From Zea mays (Eukaryota; Streptophyta; Magnoliopsida; Poales; Poaceae): a stretch of 64,000 bases of DNA. Positions 23,121 through 35,297 of the stretch are shown here, one piece after another; the first letter of the stretch is position 1; every line of letters begins with the position of its first letter. The translations under genes were made by a program, and so were the position numbers. The notes beneath the pieces are model-generated. The model was not told the origin of the DNA. It searched no databases and was given only the letters and a program-made list of their open reading frames with translations. Where the stretch lies: positions 269,350,622-269,414,621 of the forward strand of contig NC_050096.1 of the NCBI RefSeq assembly GCF_902167145.1, written 5' to 3'.

Positions 23121-24223
23121 AACTCGACTGTCCGAAATACCGTAGATTATTCCGGACAGGAGAAGCTTTTTGGAAAAACACCTAGGCGCGGACTGTCCGG
23201 GCCCTTGCAGCGGACCGTCCGTGACACCAAGGTGACCCTCAGACAGGAACACTGCATAAACGCGAGTCAACACTACGGACCGTCCGACAGAGAAACGAGC
23301 ATCGTCCGAGACCAAGCGCGGACCGTCCGGCCCCAGGTGTGGACCGTCCGGTCGTGAAGAACCAGAAAAATCCGAAGGTGACGGGTTCGGTAAAAAGAAT
23401 TATAAGCGTCCTTGCGGGCCGTCCGGGGTGCACGACCGGACCGTCCGTGACTGCCGTACCTAATATCTGATGACGCATTTAATGCATAGTAGTCGTTGAT
23501 ATAGCCGTTACTGCTGACCGTTGCGATTTCAGCCATTGATGTGCAGGGCCGGACCGTCCAGACCAGGGGCGCGGACCGTCCGCGGTTGGCAGGAAAGTGC
23601 AACGGCTAGGAAGTGGTTGGGGGCTATAAATACAACCCCAACCACCTCCATTCACCTCACCCAAGCACTCCAATCCTTCACATTCAATACAAGAGCTAGC
23701 AATCCATTCAAAGACACAATCAAAGCTTCCAATCTCTCCAAGTTCCACAATTGAGACAAGTGATCATTAGTGATTAGTGACTTGAGAGAGAGAGAGAGTG
23801 ATATGTGTTTTATTTGTCGCTCTTGTCGCTTGGCTTTTGCAATCGTGCTTTCTTCTTCTCTCACTCTTATTCTCAAGTGACTTGTAATCAAAACAAGAGA
23901 CACCAAGTGTGTGGTGGTCCTTGCGGGGTCTAAGTGACCCATTTGATTAAGGAGAAAGCTCACTCGGTCTAAGTGACCGTTTGAGAGAGGGAAAGGGTTG
24001 AAAGAGACCTGGTCTTTGTGACCACCTCAACGGGGACTAGGTTCTTTGGAAATGAACCTCGGTAAAACAAATCACCGTGTTCATCCGCTTTATTTCTTGG
24101 TTGATTTGTTTTCCCTCTCTTTCGAACTCGGATTTAATTCTAACGCTAACCCTGGCTTGTAGTGTGTGCTTAAGTTTGTAAATTTCAGACTTCGTCTATC
24201 CACCTCCCTCTAGGCGACTTTCA
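23121..24223 (+). repeat. LTR remnant D (gypsy-type)
   Basis: This is the right-hand 1.1 kb of an LTR interrupted by element C. It has many GGACCGTCCG-type palindromic motifs (23180-23580), a TATA box CTATAAATAC at 23624-23633, and ends CTAGGCGACTTTCA at 24223, an ending I recognise from maize gypsy LTRs. No PBS follows, so it is a 3' LTR or solo LTR. Family not determined. Confidence 0.7.
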
Positions 24224-24469
24224 GAACCCATTGTCCCTCATTTTTGGGCGGGTTATTTTTCCCATGCGAGGACGCTCGTGTCGTTGGTTGTTAGGCCATT
24301 CACACTGGGCGCACAGGAGGGAGGTCGTGAAGGTGTGGCGACTAGCAAATTGTCCATAAAATGCTACTGTTGGGATATCGTGAAGGTATAGTGACTAGCA
24401 AAGTGCTCAGATATTGTTACGGTTTTCATTTATGATTGAGTATAGAAATAAAACACAAAGACATGTATG
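24224..24469. other. Unassigned sequence with a short imperfect duplication
   Basis: I see no gene. A CGTGAAGGT...GACTAGCAAA segment occurs twice (about 24327-24355 and 24380-24405), which suggests an old local duplication. Confidence 0.4.
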
Positions 24470-24646
24470 TTCTATACTTTTGTTAGCTAAGTTGGTGTGA
24501 ATGGGGTTTGGAGCCAACAACCATTGTTTGAATCCTCATTTGTGCATCATTTTTGTTTTTTACCATTTGAATATGGAAATGTGGGGGAGCAGGGAGAGGC
24601 ACGAGAACAATAGAAACTGACGTTTTTATATAGTATAGATATAAAA
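24470..24646 (+). repeat. Candidate tRNA-derived SINE remnant
   Basis: An A-box-like TAGCTAAGTTGG (24484-24495) and a B-box-like TGTTTGAATCC (24525-24535) stand about 40 bases apart, as in Pol III promoters. The stretch ends in a T-rich TTTTTATATAGTATAGATA tail typical of a family of grass repeats. The body is short (about 175 bp). Degenerate boxes make this uncertain. Confidence 0.4.
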
Positions 24647-24889
24647 TAGGCGGAATATTTATTCAATTATAATTCCTACGTGAAACTCCTATCACCGATC
24701 GGTGGCATCTAGAATTTAACACGCTATATTTTATCACAATATAAAATATATACATATGAGGACTGCAATTCCTATTTAGAGATATACCTATGAGTGATGT
24801 AGTAAAGAAATTAAGTATATGGACTAAGTACTCTCTATGAGCTAGTTCTTCATTGCTCCAACATGGTGAATTGCTCACAACCATATACA

Positions 24890-26098
24890 ACTATAAAATC
24901 TAGTCACCTATAAACTCTCTAGATGATCATTGCACTCCAATTACCACTGAGTCGTCTAGGTGATGTCGATCACCAAGAATGACAAGTACTAGACTTTCAC
25001 TTGACAAAGACAAGCCTAATATAGATGATGGATGCACACAAGTCTCTCCCTATGCAATAAGTCTCTGTATGCAATAATGAGGTTACTAACTGCAAGATAA
25101 ACACTTCTTTAATCTCTTCACAATTCAAAGGGCATTCCTTTCTCAAGAGGTTGCTTTAGTTATTGAAAGGGACAAACATCTTTAAAATCTGATACAGGGG
25201 TATATATAGCCCTAAAGGATCAAACTAACAACAGACATATCCATCGTGTTGAACATGATGGTGTCTCTCAGTGGATAGTTTCTAAAAATAACAGTTGGTG
25301 TGCATCGTATTTGTTGCAATATCGGTGCTACAACAGAAACGTCTGATAAGTACAACTCAATTCGACATTGTAGACATACTTTTTAAGTACCATTTCTTGT
25401 GCCACAACAAACATGCGCTGTGAATACTTAAGTCAAATGCATACTTTACATGTTATCTGAGTGTCCTATTCGGTGCAACATCCGGTGAAGCACCGGGCAC
25501 ACCAATGAGTGTAAATATGAAACTAGTCTCTTTGCAAGCTTTTTGGGTGCCCTGTCCGATGCCACATAATAGGTGTACATCAAACACCATGGTGCTTCTC
25601 TAAAATAGCACAAATTCCTATTTGGTCTGGTATCCGATGGAACATCGAATATGTCTGGTGTTACTGCAAACTGTCCAATTTGTGTTTTCAACCATTTTTT
25701 ATTTGGTTTTCTTTCAAACTTCTTGTGGGTTCTCCTAAATTACCTAGCACTAGTTTTTCGTAAGTGTGCACCACCACACCAAACTAGACTCACCTAGGTC
25801 AAGCTACCCATCTCATGCCCCCTTTCTAGTACAGATAAAAGAAAATAATGGTTGTATCACTACTTAAAGTGTCCAACATCTCCACTGATATTTAGAACTA
25901 GTTAATCATAACCTTTTTAGCCATTCCTTTTAAAATTTATCGTTGACCTTCATCAATGGGGGCATAAAAAACTTTTAAGCCCAATCATCTTGCACCATTG
26001 TGGCTTAACTTATCGTATCGCTACAAAATAAATGTTAGTCAAAGTAATCTTGTGTTGTCATTAATTACCAAAATCAAATAGGGGCCTAGACATATTAC
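24890..26098 (-). repeat. Degenerate solo LTR related to the LTR of element A
   Basis: Read on the minus strand, the start (TCTAGGCCCC, then AATTAATGACAACA), the TATA region (GGGCTATATATACCCC near 25205), and a segment near 24950 (CTTGGTGATCG.CATCACCTAGACG) all align with the LTR of A. Divergence is heavy. No internal region or second LTR is seen, so it looks like an old solo LTR. The left boundary is unclear: 24647-24889 is AT-rich sequence I cannot assign. Confidence 0.65.
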
Positions 26099-28310
26099 AG
26101 AGTTTAGTCATTTGGACTTGATTGGGGAACTTGGAAATCACAAACCAATTTATGATTATCAACCTGAAGTTAGAGATCAAGTAAAGAGGGCATATGTTTT
26201 GAATGGTCTGATTCAACCTCAAGATCTTATGTTTCCTTGTAAATGGATGAGTGGTGAATAGAGATCATTTCAGAATACTTAGTTTGATAAATTTGATTGG
26301 CTGGAGTATTGTGAGTACAAGGATGTAGAGTATTGCCTATATTTCTATCTCTTCTTTAATTCAACGAAGCCTAAAAATTGGAAGAAAGCTAAGGATACTT
26401 TTGATAAGCATAATGTTTGTAAGACTCGTGCAGAAGTTATGCTAAAATGTGATGACTTTATGAACTAAAGTATAAATATGGGTAGAAAATTAGTTGAAGT
26501 AAGAAAGGAGAAAGAAAAATTATGAGATTAGTTTGTCATCTTGTTTAAATGTTGCATGATTTCTCATAATGCAAGGGGATGCTTTTCATGGACAAGATGA
26601 GACTTGTACTTCCCTTAACAAGGCTGCATACAAAGAGATGGTTGACTGGTACAAAGATAAGGTTGAAATAGTGAAGGAGGCATATGAAAAAGGTGTTAAA
26701 ATTGTGAGATGTTATCTCAGCATTTATAGAAGGACCTTACAAAAGCTTATGCAGAGAAAGTCATGATTGTCATTATGGATGAGATTCGAGGTAGAAAATT
26801 CTTGGTGCTTATTGATGAGTCTTGAGATGTATCAATAAAGGATCAGATGATGGTGATTCTAAGGTTAGTAGTTGCATTTTCTTGCCTAGTTTTTTTATCT
26901 ATTTGTACAATTATACTAACACATAATGAAATGTGACGTGCGGGTTTGTAAATGATGAAGGGAAAGTGGAGAGATTTCTTTAACTTTAGCATGTTGAGAG
27001 TTGTACAAATATTGCATTGAAAGAATATTTAGTCGATATGCTTTCAAGTCATAATTTGTCACACTGTATACTTTGTGGGCAAGGGTGTGTTGGAGCTTCT
27101 AATATGAGAGGTGAATTTAATGTGGGTGCAAAATTTGATTAGTGATGAAAATCATTATGCTTTCTATGTGCATTGTTTTACCCATCAACTTTAACTTGTG
27201 GTTGTTATCGTTTCAACTTCTAATGCACACATTGTGGATTTATTTATCTATATTCCTTTAAAAGTTAGGAATGTGGGTGCATCTTGTATGAAAAAGTATA
27301 TGTTGCTTACAAAGCATCATGATATGTTGCTAGAAAAGATTGAAAATGGTGAGATTATCACTGGAAGAGGTTTAAACCAGGAAAGTATCCTAGCTAGGCC
27401 TGGAGATACTGGATGGGGCTCATATCTTAAAAGTTTGCTTCATATTTTTTTAATGTGAGAGCTATCATAAATGACCATGAGATAGTGAAGAAAGATTCTA
27501 TTAAACCAACATGTAACGGTGGAGCTTTAGGTTTAATTGGAAAATGGAGAGATTTGATTTTGTGTTCATCATGCATGTAATGTTAGAATTGTTGGGCATG
27601 ATAGATATTTTGTCACATGGTTTGCAAAGGAAGGATTAAGATATAGTTAAAACAAAGCATTTGATGTTGGATGTGAAAGATGGCTTGTGAGAGATGAATG
27701 GACGCAATCCATTATCCAAAAAATCATTCTGTGAGAAGAATGAGATTGAAAGATATGGATAAGGAAATAAATGTTAGAGTAACATCTACATGTGGAATAC
27801 AAAAGGTAACAACATGCATTTACTATCATGTTGAAAATTTTCTTGTCGACATTGATGCCATCCTGGTAGTTAAATTATCGGTTCACTGAAATTAGCTCAG
27901 AGTTATTATCGTATATGCCTTTTTTAGCTGAAGGAACTCTAATTTTAATGTGGATGAAATTGTAAGACAAGCTAAAGTTTATGCTAAAGATCATGATATT
28001 GGTAACCTTACTATTTTGCCAACTCAACTTAATGATCTTGAAAAGGTTGCTGAAATTATGACCATACTAATATGGACACATCGACTACTTTATCATCTCA
28101 TTGAGCTAACCTTGATGCTACTAGTGGCAATAACTTCAGTTGAGAGGATATTTTGAGTCATATGCATTATAATTATAAAGATATAATTACATAGTAAAAT
28201 GGACGATGGATGACTCAACAATTTGATGATATGCCATAATAAAATGAACGTATTTAGAAATATTGGTAATAAAAAGATCAAAATGTGGTTCCAAAAGATA
28301 CAAAATGGCA
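26099..28310 (+). pseudogene. hAT-type transposase relic (zinc finger/DUF4371 class)
   Basis: Translated pieces in shifting frames match the plant hAT-related zinc-finger MYM-type/DUF4371 proteins. They run in order: VRDQVKRAYVLNGLIQPQD and WLEYCEYKDVEYCLYFYLF (TTF-type zinc-finger region, 26170-26360), KPKNWKKAKDTFDKHN, a KDQMMVILR region (26760-26880), an intron-like AT-rich gap, GRGLNQESILARPGDTGWGS (27370-27420), and the C-terminal dimerisation motif LLVAITSVERIF (28105-28155). Many stops and frameshifts are present, so it is inactive. Terminal repeats were not found. Such sequences can also be domesticated hAT genes, but this one is broken. Confidence 0.75.
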
Positions 28311-28700
28311 TATGTTATTGCCTAAAAAATTAGTGGCACTCTTTATTCTTTTATAAATTCGTAATTTGAAGGTCTATATATGTATGACTAATTAATTATA
28401 ACTATTTATGTAGATTATACTGTATTTTCGAATGAATAATAGATGTCACTGACACACATTGCCTATTGGTTTCATAATTTGGTAATTTGAGCTTTTAGTA
28501 TGGATCGATTGTATCCTTTATTTTTTATGATAAATTTTATGATTTTAAGTTGGTCGAAGTTTTAATATAAGATTCTTTAAAGTATTATATTTGTCTTTTT
28601 GGGATCACAGCGAATGGCGTGATTGGAAGCCTCTATGGACCCTAAGCCAGGTTCCACGCATGCAGGTGGCGTGATGATTTTGGACCAATGCGAAAGGAGG
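28311..28700. other. AT-rich spacer, no gene seen
   Basis: Low-complexity AT-rich DNA follows the hAT relic. From about 28600 a GC-richer block leads into the hAT target site. Nothing else is supported. Confidence 0.5.
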
Positions 28701-28708
28701 ATCCAAGC

Positions 28709-29442
28709 TAGAGATGTCAACGGGAACCCGATACCCGCTAACCCGTGGGGAATTCCTCTATTAGGATACGGGTATGGGACAAAAATTATCCCCATGGGTA
28801 TGGATATGGGACAAAATCTCCACCCATTGGGTAAACGGGTATGGGTTTGGGAAGCAAAAATCCGAACCCGATTACCCATGGGTATTTCATACGTGTACAT
28901 CTGTCATGTTTGTATGAATGAGTTGAGGCCGAGCCGGCCACCAAGCCTAGCACGGCAGCGCACCAAACCCCAGGTCCTAGCCTAACAAAGCAACTAGCAG
29001 ACTAGCAAAAAAACAAAACCCTAAAATAACCAGCCATACACTACGCTGACTGCTAGGAGCCTAGGACGACAGTGATGACCATGGATTCTCAGGCGTTAAC
29101 GAACTCGGATGGTGACCAAGGAAGGTAAGGAGACTGCATTTCTCCATTTCTTCTATTGGTCACGAGTACTGATTTCTTTTTGATGGATGGATGAATGGAT
29201 CATTGTTCATGGATGAGTGTTTGCGGATGTGGTGATGTATGAAATCTGGATAGTTTGTACTAGCTGTTAGTACCTAGTTATCCCTTAATTGGGGATTGGG
29301 ACCCATTGGGAACTCGAAACCCGAATGAGGATTGGTATGTGATGGGTTTTGCACCTATGATGGGTATGGAGATCGATCAAATATGATGGGGATGGGTATG
29401 GGATGCTATAACCCGATGGGGAATTCCCCATTGATATCTCTA
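28709..29442 (+). mobile_element. Non-autonomous hAT element with 8-bp TSD
   Basis: The 734-bp element is bounded by an imperfect terminal inverted repeat, TAGAGATGTCAACGGG on the left against the complement TAGAGATATCAATGGGG on the right. A perfect 8-bp duplication ATCCAAGC flanks it at 28701-28708 and 29443-29450, as for hAT transposons. The subterminal zones are packed with ATGGG/CCCAT motifs, the usual pattern of transposase binding sites in hAT ends. Inside, 29081 starts a short exon-like ORF (MDSQALTNSDGDQG) followed by GAAG|GTAAGG at 29124/29125. This suggests a deletion derivative that kept the first exon of its parent transposase gene. Confidence 0.88.
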
Positions 29443-29450
29443 ATCCAAGC

Positions 29451-30167
29451 CTAGCTGAGCCGGCTTGTGGGGTTGAGCGTATCTGATGAGCAGGCTTGCA
29501 GACATGCAAATCAATAAAACTTTTTGTTCCAATTTTTTTTGTATTAGTCTATACATCTAATTAATAATAAATCAATTGCACCTTCGTGTTCCTGATATTT
29601 TAGGAACAAAACTAGAGTACACTTGCTATATAACATTTTTTTATTTTTTTCATCTTATTAATCCAGTCAACCAAACATCACATCGTTCCCTGTCAGTCTG
29701 GCTCATTGCATACGGCCAAACCAATCAGTCAATCACATATGCTTGTACCAAATCAATGTGTCCTGGCTCCACATCGCAGCCGAGCAAAGCGATCAATCAC
29801 GCTGTACTGTTTTTGTTCAGCTCCTAATTTTTTCCCTGAATCTGCCGCCGGAGGCAACCGAAGCTATCCAGCAATGATTTACACATTTACATGTACCGCA
29901 GTCTCCCACCTTTTTTTCTCCACGTTTGCAGAAAGAAACGGCTATACTAGCACAGCACCACGGATTCAACTATATTAGCCAATGGTCACTGAGTGATTGA
30001 CCCTCTGTTAATGTTACTTGTGTGAACTAAGCTCGGACGATGGCGTTTCGGCAGAAGCTGTGATAGTCGACAGCGGCTCTGGTCTGAAATTTCCAGGAGT
30101 CTGGTCCAGTTATGGTTACCTCACAGCATCCAAATTAAAGGTTAGGTGATTCCTGTAAGCCTTGATT
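29451..30167 (-). other. 3' flank and probable 3' UTR of the DUF1336 gene
   Basis: No coding sequence is supported. The part next to the stop codon (about 29950-30167) is the likely 3' UTR on the minus strand. The poly(A) site could not be placed. Confidence 0.5.
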
Positions 30168-33100
30168 TCAGGCACCGTGAGTCAAAAGAGGCTGATATTT
30201 GGTGTAATCTATCCCATTTAACCTAACACAGCATAAGATCTGCTCGGGCAGCTCTTCAGCTTTATTTCCCTGCAGATAGAAGCCAGCGCAGTAAGTGACC
30301 TGACCTTTTTTCTCGAACAATTTTCTACGAAAATACACTTCTGCGTAGTAAAGAAAGAGGTTATCATTTACAATAGGGATACCTGAATTGTCAGCCCAAC
30401 ATCTAAAACGCATGCTTTTAGCCTGTCCAAAAATGTTTCAAAACCTTTCCTTGAGATGTAGCTAAATCTGTGCATGTCAATGTCGATCTCGAAGTAGTTA
30501 TCACTCTGCACAGAAGAAAGGGATGCTTCAATGTTCCCTCCATTAAGCAATCAGAGTTCGGAGTACGTCTAAAACAAGATATTTTATATTATTCCATTTA
30601 TTTATCAGATGGTGGGCTAAAGATTGTAAATGGATAATGCATAACTACAACAATTTCTAGAAATAAACATAGCTAACCAGGTAAAACTCATGCTGTGGTC
30701 TAGAAAGGACAGGCTTCTCATTATAGGCATGCATTAGCTTCCTCTCCGCTGCACTCAAAGGAAGATCCTCCAGATTAGCCACCCGGCCAAGTATCTTCAG
30801 CCGCTCTCGGAATGGTATAGTTGTTTCCATTGGGAATGCTTTTATCTTCTCTACATGATCATCAACCAGCCTCTGTTGTGGAGGAAAAGCAGTATTATTG
30901 ACTGATAATTACTTGAACTGAAATATAGTTAGCTTTCTACTCCATAACTATGGGAATTTGCCAAATCTGACAATTAACATTATCATCAATCACAAAGCCT
31001 ATACATTATTGACATAACAATATAAAATAACCAGTCTACATGTCATAAAGTCCTAAACCGATTCCAATAGCTGAATCTGCATCTTTCACATGCAAAAACC
31101 ACATTCTCTTTTCTCTTGTGAATCAGTCAATGCTACAGAAGTGCTACGCATCTTTTCTACCTTGATCAACTATGTTCCTAAGGAGTTAAACCCAGACTTT
31201 TTACTTCAAAATGAATGGGAAGAGCCCAAAGGGCACTTAAGCTGCAGTTCACACTAAAGTTTGTGACCCTGAAAATATATGCCTCATGTCTCTAAACTAG
31301 TTCAGAGCTCAGATGCAGGGGGGAAAGTTCAAGATTCTACATAACCTAACAAAATAATCATTTCCCTGCAACAAATATCCTCCACTATGGTTGTGTGATT
31401 GTGTCACCTGCATGAATTGATATAAAAAACTATATAAGAACTATTATTGATTTCATCAAGCTAGTCATTTTTTGTTCCAAGGCCTTCACTGCTTCCAAAA
31501 TTAAAAAGGGATACAAATTCCCATTGATTTAAAGTATAGACCTGTATTATATATAAAGTACAAAACATAGTAACAGATATTACAGAAAAAAAATTAAAGA
31601 CCAGTGAAGCTCTTACTCTGATACTTTCAATGAATGAATGTGGAAGCTCTTTCGAGTAACCATCAGAAAGCCTAAAGTACAAAACAAAGCTCATCCCTTC
31701 CCCATCTGTTTCATTCTGAAATAATGAAGCCGGATATAATGGGACCTGAGAAAAGTATACAAAATGTCAATCCACTAACTGAATACTGGTAAGAGCATAA
31801 AACTGACAGAAAAATACTGAAATCCATGTTACAGTAACTATTTCTTATAACAAATATTGCTATGGTGGCACGTTGTTGAGGCTTACTTCAGGCAGGCAAA
31901 CATAAATAACATGTTACACAGAGTTCACCGGTTGCTTCAGTCCAGCCCTTTGTACTAGTTAACTATGTTGAACTGGTTTGGTACTAAAAATAGGCATCGG
32001 CTATGGTTGGTACATATCTGAATATGTTTGAAGCAAGTTGACATACAGTTCATTTTCACCACTAACATCCATTTAGACAAGCGTCTGCAAGTGTAGCAAT
32101 TGGACAAATTGAGCACCACCAAGAAAAAAAGGAGTGACATGAATAAAAAGAGAAATGCTTCATATCTGACGCTTTGACGAGTTAAAAAGTTCATCAACAG
32201 AAGGGTCGTATACAAAACTTTCACCAGCAGTGTTATTAAAACTACATTTAAACTACAATGTTTAAACGTCAAAACTCTAATTAGAGGTTGAAACCACGTT
32301 TTAGCGTTTTGGCGTTCTAAACTGTAAAACACAGTGTTTCATGTGTTTTAGACCATTAACTACTTTTGGGCCGAGTCTGTTAGTTACTTTTGTGGTCCAA
32401 TCCGGCTCATGGGTGAAGTTTTGGTAAGCCACTAACCTCTCTGTTTTAGTATTTAACATTTTAACTTCATGTTATTGTTTGAAATTTTGATATATTGGTA
32501 TTTTTTCTATATTGCTTAAAACTACGTTTAAACATTGTTTAAACGTTTAAAAGTCAAAATTTCACCTATGAGCATTTCAATGTTTTATCGTTTTAATAAC
32601 CTTGCAAAACAGTGCATTGTCCTTAGTGTACTTATGACTTACCTGTACATTGACCACCAAAAGAGGTGGGAGCTTGCTGGAGAGTTGAATGTCAGGAAGT
32701 TGGACAAATCGAGATATATGATTGAGTTTCTGTGGTGATAAGTACACATCGACTCCAAATGGATAATATGCAGCATAATTTGGAGCAAGCTCTTTCTTCT
32801 TATCCCTGGAAAAGTGCATTCAAAACTAAGATCACTCCCATAAAGCATCCAGGAGTTTCAAATAAATAAATGATGGGTATGACCTGATACTGCAAGAATG
32901 ACATTTACCTAAAATAGTTTGCTCCACGGACCCGGAATGTACCAGGATCAATACGAGACCAACTGTTGAGCGTATTTGTTTCCAGCAAGCATAACTGTAC
33001 TTGAGAACCTGCTAGAGGCCTTTCCAGGAAATCCTTCGTTGATACTGAAAAAAAAAATAAAGTATATATGTCCTCAATATTTTGTCCAAGCAAAACCAAA

Positions 33101-35297
33101 GTGTTTGACAAGTTTTGTCTAAAGGAAAAATGAATACCTCCAGCACTTGATGTGTTTGACAGATGATACAAATTTAATGTAGCTAAGAAACTTACAGTGA
33201 ATCAAGTTAATATTGCATTATGATAAATCTTGCAACAGAGATTGGCTAAAACTAATTTTGTTATATATTTTGGAAATTATTTCAAAGACAAAAGCAGTAC
33301 TCATGTAACGACAGGAGTAAAGAATATATCTAAGTGCCATAAGTACCACCAGCAAAATCCAGTGTTATTCTCACAATTTCAAAAGCTTAAAGATCTCATG
33401 TTAGATGCTCTGTACAACTTAGTTTTAGTAACTTTTGAGGCGTCTCCCTCTCCCATACATACGTGTTATGTTTCTCTAGAACTCTGCAGACGGCCAATGA
33501 GTACAACTATGGAATCTTAACTTTCCAGTGTGTACCAATGCAACAGTCATACAATGCTACCATTAAATGGAACATGATTGATATGACTGGTGACCATGCA
33601 AGCGATGAAGATTTGTCAAGCTGAGGTCACCAGTGAATGTCTATCTTGCGGCCTATTTCACATTCCACGTTGTCTACACTCTACAGTGCCAGAAGAGTGT
33701 TTTGCACGTCCACTTATTCATATTGGTGAGCTCAGCCTCAGTACTCAAAAGCATCAGTTCTCAGTGCTAGCTTTTGCCTTTTCTTTGTTGATTAATAAAC
33801 TGCCCCAGGAGTATGCCATAAAAGAGACTAAGAGAACAAGCAAGTTGCTGGCAAAGTTTAAACTCATCAAACAAAGAATTATTGAGAAGTATAGATGTCG
33901 GGGAGAATTTGGTACAAACTCCAGTTCAGCTTTTTTTTTCGCGATGGGGCACAGCACGTTTTTCATTAAGCGGACAGGAACCAATCAGCTTTTGAGAAGG
34001 GCGTCTTAACTCCTAGTAACTCTTACCCAAATGACTTATGAAGAAATGCTTACGTAGTGTGGAAGATGGATGAGCTTCCCCTGACTTCTTCTTGAAGGAA
34101 AGCTTCAAAGAAGGCATCTTCATTGAATGAGTAGGGCTCGAGGGAGTTCTCTTCTTCTCGTTCACCCCAACAGCAGAGGCAATGCATGGCAGACAATTAT
34201 TCGGCAGAAGCCCGCAATTGTCCAGTATCCTACCTCCACCGTGCGTGGTATCCGCACCAGAAACACTCACCGCATCTTCATGGCTAATGGACGTCCTTAC
34301 ACCATTCTCCGAGCTCCCCTTCGACAGTTCGCTGGACTTTGGCTTTTTATGGTGCTGCTCGCCTGATTGCGCAGCTCCATTGAAGCTCCCACCGTTGCCA
34401 TCTTTCATGCTCAATGCAGCTTCATTCTCGAAGCCATTCAATGAGAAAGCATCTGTAAGATAACAAATAAGTTCAATCAGTTAAATGGAAAGGCATGTTA
34501 AAATGGGGGCGAAAACTCAGCAGGTTCAGCTAATAATTGGAACAATGCTGTGCGGGGGACCTGGCTACAAGGCTACTACGACATCGCTCTTACCATCTTG
34601 CACGCTGTGGAAATCGTCTTCGGCATCCGACTCGCTCATCGCCAAGGAATCGTACCAGTCCTCCTCAATGCTCCCGGACACTGCAGCACGAGATACCCCG
34701 AAATCACGTCAGGTCATATTGGAGTATCGAGTACGAGTTGACGAAACGAACTGCGACGCGTACTGCCCCAGCCCCCAGATACTAGCTGCAACCCCACTCT
34801 ACAGAATAGGATCGCAAAGCCTCCGGGGCTACGAATTAAAAAAGTGAGTAGCTATTGCTTGACGCACACGATCCCCAGATGCAGTAATTTAACTTTTAAC
34901 CCCGAAGTCCGAAGAGCGCGCAATCTCGCGCCCATGGTCCCCCGAATATCAGAATCCAGACCCCGAAACCAGCAGCGCGGGCGCAAGGCGCACGGGGGAG
35001 AAGAGAAAGCAGCCCATCCGTTCACCCACCGACCCACCCACCTTGGAACGCGGGGTTGCTGTACGTCCGGTGATCGGCGGCGGCGGCGGCGGCGGACGGC
35101 GAGCCGGGCACCTCGGCCTCCTGAATGGTTTCCATCGACGCGGCGCGCGACGGCGCCGTCCTCCGCCCCTTCCCTACGCGGCGGCTGCGCCTCCGCCGCG
35201 TCCCACCCCCGCCGCCCGAGCGGCCGCTGGCATCGCCGGACCGCGGCGAGTGGGGCTTGCCCACGCACGCGCTGGGCCGCGACACGCACGCCCCCAT
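30168..35297 (-). CDS. DUF1336 (EDR2-like C-terminal domain) protein, nine exons, intact
   Basis: Exons (minus strand): 35297-35042, 34680-34594, 34452-34054, 33044-32909, 32805-32643, 31745-31617, 30872-30678, 30505-30383 and 30269-30168. All eight introns are GT-AG and phases agree, giving 529 residues ending TGA. The protein resembles the plant family with a single C-terminal DUF1336 domain and no PH or START domain, unlike full-length EDR2. The N-terminus MGACVS is an N-myristoylation context. Then come a Gly/Arg-rich basic stretch, [16 protein letters not shown], a Ser-rich linker with [15 protein letters not shown], and DUF1336 (about residue 245 on: [66 protein letters not shown]). The frame is open far upstream of 35297, but the conserved MGACVS decides the start. 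Likely membrane-associated; molecular role unknown. EDR2 itself is a negative regulator of powdery-mildew-triggered defence in Arabidopsis, so the link here is only by domain. Confidence 0.93.
32233..32599. repeat. MITE-like inverted repeat in intron 5 of the DUF1336 gene
   Basis: TTATTAAAAC at 32233 is mirrored by GTTTTAATAA ending at 32599. Inside, ACAATGTTTAAACGT occurs near both ends in opposite orientation. A clear TSD was not found, so the class is open. It is a probable DNA-transposon remnant of about 367 bp. Confidence 0.5.

Noticed and set aside
26569..26766. Short ORF that could be a separate small gene.
   Set aside because: It aligns in order with the neighbouring hAT-type transposase fragments, so it is part of that pseudogene.
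28577..28985. ORFs rich in Gly-Met-Gly or Pro-Tyr-Pro repeats on both strands.
   Set aside because: They are translations of the CCCATGGG/TATGGG subterminal repeats of the hAT element.
32230..32605. Possible Mutator-like element in intron 5.
   Set aside because: The terminal repeats are short and no 9-bp duplication was found, so only a generic MITE-like call was kept.
33590..34009. Plus-strand ORF of 139 codons.
   Set aside because: It lies in intron 3 of the DUF1336 gene, has ordinary composition and shows no recognisable domain or gene signals.
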